This document shows, piece by piece, positions 61,819-64,000 of a stretch of DNA of 64,000 nucleotides. Each line of letters starts with the position of its first letter. Within the stretch, counting starts at the first letter, position 1. Source of the DNA: Hephaestia sp. MAHUQ-44 (lineage in GTDB: Bacteria; Pseudomonadota; Alphaproteobacteria; Sphingomonadales; Sphingomonadaceae); the NCBI RefSeq assembly GCF_023806085.1, contig NZ_JAMSLX010000001.1, positions 1 to 64,000 of the forward strand, read 5' to 3'. The notes beneath the pieces were generated by a model, which worked only from the letters and a program-made list of their open reading frames with translations, was not told the origin of the DNA and ran no database searches. Both the position numbers and the translations under genes were made by a program.

Positions 61819-62604
61819 ATGCGCTTCACCACCCTCCATGCGGGCGCGCTTGTGCTGCCCGTCATCGCGTTGCTCGCGGCGCTGCCCGCTGCCGCCCAGG
61901 ATACCGCGCCACCGCCGCCGGTCCGCATCACGGGCAATGTCACGCTCGTGTCGGACTATCGCTTTCGCGGCCTCACCGAATCGGGCGAGGACGGCGCGGC
62001 GCAGGCGACGCTCAACCTCAATTCGGCGTCCGGCTTCTATGTCGGCACCTTCGTCTCGACGATCGACGGCAAGGTCTCGCTGCCGGGCTATGGCGGCGGC
62101 GAGATCGATCTGTACGGCGGCTATGCCAAAACGATGTCGAACGGCATCGGGGTCGATGTCGGGCTGCTCTATTATTATTATCCCGATCACGCCCGCGGTC
62201 TCAACACCGACTATTTCGAGCCTTATGCCTCGATCAGCTACACGATCGGCCCGGTTTCGGCGGAACTGGGCGGCACCTATGCCTGGGGCGGCCAGAAGGG
62301 CCTCGATTTCACCACCGGCAATGACGACAATCTCTACCTTTACGGTGAGGCGTCGCTCGGCATCCCCTCGACCCCGATCACGCTCAAGGGGCATGTCGGC
62401 CACACCAAGGGGGCGCTCGGGCTCTACAACCCGCTTCCGGGCGATGACAAATATTGGGATTGGTCGGTCTCCGCCACCGCGACCGGCGGCCCGCTCACGG
62501 TCGGGGTAAGCTATCTCGACACCGACATTTCCAACGCCGGCGGTTTCGCACAGCGGCACGGCCGCGGCGCGACCGTGCTGGGTTCGGTCGGCGTCGCCTT
62601 CTGA
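61819..62604 (+). CDS. TorF-family putative outer-membrane porin
   Basis: A 261-residue exported beta-barrel protein. The signal peptide MRFTTLHAGALVLPVIALLA ends near PAAAQD. The mature part has regular aromatic strand ends (VTLVSDYRFRGLTES, GFYVGTFVSTID, IDLYGGYAKTM, LLYYYYPDH) and finishes with SVGVAF, as expected for an outer-membrane barrel. It fits the TorF (TIGR02001) family of putative porins. GGA lies just before the ATG at 61819. A strong hairpin follows directly. Confidence 0.85.
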   Translation: MRFTTLHAGALVLPVIALLAALPAAAQDTAPPPPVRITGNVTLVSDYRFRGLTESGEDGAAQATLNLNSASGFYVGTFVSTIDGKVSLPGYGGGEIDLYGGYAKTMSNGIGVDVGLLYYYYPDHARGLNTDYFEPYASISYTIGPVSAELGGTYAWGGQKGLDFTTGNDDNLYLYGEASLGIPSTPITLKGHVGHTKGALGLYNPLPGDDKYWDWSVSATATGGPLTVGVSYLDTDISNAGGFAQRHGRGATVLGSVGVAF

Positions 62605-62610
62605 ATCAAG

Positions 62611-62641
62611 AACGGGGAGCGGCACCGGCCGCTCCCCGTTT
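62611..62641. terminator. Bidirectional terminator between porin and bamF
   Basis: AACGGGGAGCGGC (62611-62623) and GCCGCTCCCCGTT (62628-62640) form a perfect 13-bp stem with an ACCG loop, seven bases past the porin stop and 28 bp from the convergent bamF end. Its A and T flanks are short, but both orientations are suitable. Confidence 0.75.
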
Positions 62642-62668
62642 AATCGTTCATCGCGGGCAACAGGAGCC

Positions 62669-63079
62669 TCAGGGCGTGGTCGTGCGCGCGCTCTGGCCGT
62701 CGCCTTCGGGCGCGGCGACGATGTCGCGTGTCGTGCTGCCCTTGTCGACGACATTGGTTCCGGCATCGCCCACCGCCGAACGGATACCCGGATCGGCCTG
62801 ATTGCGCCCGGCTTCGCTCAGCGTCGTGGCTTCGGCGGCGCTACGCGCGGCGGGGCCGCCGAACATCGCGTCGAGCGCCTGCTGGCTCGGGTTGTTGTCC
62901 TGCGGGCGCGGCGCGCCGGGCTGCGGCGGCACCAGCGCGAAGCTGGGCGGAATGACGAGCGGCGCCTGGCGCGCGACCGCGAATTCGTTGGGCCCGCCGC
63001 CGAGGCGACGGCTGCCGCCGCAACTCGCGAGCAGCCCGGCCACCGCAAACGCGGCGGCAATCGGCACGATCTTACGCAT
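62669..63079 (-). CDS. bamF: BamF-like lipoprotein (DUF3035)
   Basis: A 136-residue lipoprotein. The lipobox is LLAS-Cys20 after a short signal peptide, followed by a Gly/Arg linker and the DUF3035 core (GPNEFAVARQAPLVIPPSFAL, PQPGAPRPQ, PSQQALDAMFG). In Caulobacter, proteins of this family are the BamF subunit of the outer-membrane protein assembly machine. It ends the ileS-lspA-bamF run and overlaps the lspA end by 8 bp. As a substrate of the lipoprotein pathway, it depends on its neighbour LspA. Confidence 0.85.
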   Translation of the reverse strand: MRKIVPIAAAFAVAGLLASCGGSRRLGGGPNEFAVARQAPLVIPPSFALVPPQPGAPRPQDNNPSQQALDAMFGGPAARSAAEATTLSEAGRNQADPGIRSAVGDAGTNVVDKGSTTRDIVAAPEGDGQSARTTTP

Positions 63080-63587
63080 TCACATTCTCCACAGAAGCTG
63101 GCGATTTCGGCTTTTCGCGGACCAGGAGCGCCCGGACCAACAGGATCAACACGCCTATCGTAATCGCCGCGTCGGCGACATTGAAGACCAAAAACGGGCT
63201 CCACTCACCGAAGTGCAGATCGGCGAAATCGGTGACATAGCCCAACCGCACGCGATCGAGGATATTGCCCAGCGCGCCGCCCAGCACCATGCCGAGCGCG
63301 ATCAGATCGGCACGATGCCGCTCGCGCAGCATCCAGACCGCAACCCCGATCGCGATCCCGACCGTGAGGACGACCAGCGCCCAGCGCGCCGCATCGCTGC
63401 TCGCGGGCAGCAACCCCAGCGACACCCCGACATTGGGCACGAAGCGCAGCCGGAAGATCGGCAGCACGTCCATCATATCGCCGAGCTGGCGGATGCCGAG
63501 CCCCTGCGTGACGACCCATTTGACGATCTGATCGACCACGAACACGACCAGCGCGACGATCGGGCCCCACCAGCGGATATTCTTCAC
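63072..63587 (-). CDS. lspA: Lipoprotein signal peptidase
   Basis: A 171-residue, four-helix membrane aspartyl protease. The catalytic Asp residues lie in GALGNILDRVRLGYVTDF and FNVADAAITIG, and helix 1 carries VDQIVKW. It cleaves the signal peptide of diacylglyceryl-modified prolipoproteins in the inner membrane. The start is a GTG at 63587 overlapping the ileS stop (GTGA junction); the longer upstream frame is within ileS. The order ileS-lspA is widespread in bacteria. Confidence 0.95.
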   Translation of the reverse strand: MKNIRWWGPIVALVVFVVDQIVKWVVTQGLGIRQLGDMMDVLPIFRLRFVPNVGVSLGLLPASSDAARWALVVLTVGIAIGVAVWMLRERHRADLIALGMVLGGALGNILDRVRLGYVTDFADLHFGEWSPFLVFNVADAAITIGVLILLVRALLVREKPKSPASVENVNA

Positions 63588-64000
63588 GACACCACCTCCG
63601 TGCAGCGATCGCACAAGGCGCCGTCCTCGACGACCTCGGGCAGCAGCCGCCAGCAGCGGCCGCATTTGTGATAATCGGTATGCGCCACCGACACGCTATC
63701 CCCTTGCCGCACTGTCGCGACGATGAACACCTCGGCAAGGCTGGCGGCATCGAGCGGCAGCTCGGGCACGCTCACCTCGGCTTCGAGGCTCGATCGGATC
63801 ACCTTTTCGCGCCTGAGCGGCTCGATCGCCTCGGTCACCGTCTCGCGCAGCCGCCGCACATCGTCCCAATTGGTGCCGATCGCCTGATCGCCGGGAAGCG
63901 CCGGCAGCTCGGGCCATTCGAGGAAATGCACCGAGCCGTCGTCGCTCGGGAAACGCGCCTGCCACACTTCCTCGGCCGTAAAGACGAGGATCGGCGCCGC
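63584..64000 (-). CDS. ileS: Isoleucyl-tRNA synthetase, C-terminal part (cut by window edge)
   Basis: The last ~138 residues of IleRS are present, and the gene continues past 64000. AAPILVFTAEEVWQ is the end of the anticodon-binding helical domain. The C-terminal zinc finger is KCGRCWRLLPEV followed by LCDRC, which is specific to bacterial-type IleRS. The catalytic domain is outside the window. The stop overlaps the lspA start. Confidence 0.95.
   Translation of the reverse strand, partial: AAPILVFTAEEVWQARFPSDDGSVHFLEWPELPALPGDQAIGTNWDDVRRLRETVTEAIEPLRREKVIRSSLEAEVSVPELPLDAASLAEVFIVATVRQGDSVSVAHTDYHKCGRCWRLLPEVVEDGALCDRCTEVVS

Overview
The window looks like the chromosome of a high-GC alphaproteobacterium of the order Sphingomonadales (Sphingomonas-like). 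This is inferred from the many TonB-dependent receptors, the BamF lipoprotein, the TorF-type porin, the glnB-glnA and hflK-hflC arrangements, and strong third-position GC that leaves very long open antisense frames. No 16S gene is present, so the genus is not proven.

Layout. 1-3.0 kb is the end of an integrated element: an unknown basic protein, a Cro/CI-like repressor, a perfect 28-bp operator-like palindrome, a small ORF translationally coupled to a tyrosine integrase, and then tRNA-Gly(CCC). 3.1-6.7 kb is an iron-uptake operon (siderophore-type TonB receptor, PepSY membrane protein, small membrane protein) behind a 17/19 match to the Fur box. 6.8-23.3 kb is the most distinctive part. It holds a cytoplasmic GH5 glycosidase resembling fungal steryl-glucosidase/glucocerebrosidase enzymes, an acyl-CoA ligase-type AMP-forming enzyme, four consecutive phytanoyl-CoA-dioxygenase-like Fe(II)/2-oxoglutarate oxygenases, a GntR/FCD regulator, two paralogous TonB receptors, two paralogous GPH-type sugar:cation symporters and a TIM-barrel sugar isomerase/epimerase. 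I read it as one uptake-and-catabolism locus for a glycosylated lipid-like compound. Its substrate is unknown.

23.5-27.7 kb is a signalling operon (small membrane protein, hybrid histidine kinase with two receiver domains and an Hpt domain, response-regulator diguanylate cyclase). 27.9-34.3 kb holds single genes: TlpA-like thioredoxin, YczE-like membrane protein, 3-oxoadipyl-CoA thiolase, FMN 2-hydroxyacid enzyme, PilZ protein, CinA-like protein and methionine aminopeptidase. 34.4-36.4 kb is glnB-glnA with a sigma-54 promoter and an upstream NtrC-like palindrome. 36.5-43.3 kb carries an ArsB-type transporter, an 800-residue exported protein of unknown function, an RhlE-type helicase, a small gene apparently frameshifted in a C7 tract, and a CoA-binding protein.

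43.3-51.4 kb has mrp divergent from hflK-hflC, a Do-type protease, a HerA-like ATPase, a GNAT acetyltransferase and a Tat-exported Gfo/Idh/MocA oxidoreductase. 51.5-57.7 kb has a YjdM-like protein, an OPT transporter, and a GH130 phosphorylase paired with a GT4 protein carrying a C-terminal helical domain. 57.8-61.6 kb has queF and the tightly coupled sseA-metC-mscS operon. 61.8-64 kb has a TorF-type porin, then ileS (cut by the window edge)-lspA-bamF.

At least three types of inverted intergenic repeat are scattered between core genes, one of them in two copies. GTGA/ATGA/TTGA stop-start overlaps recur and mark probable translational coupling.
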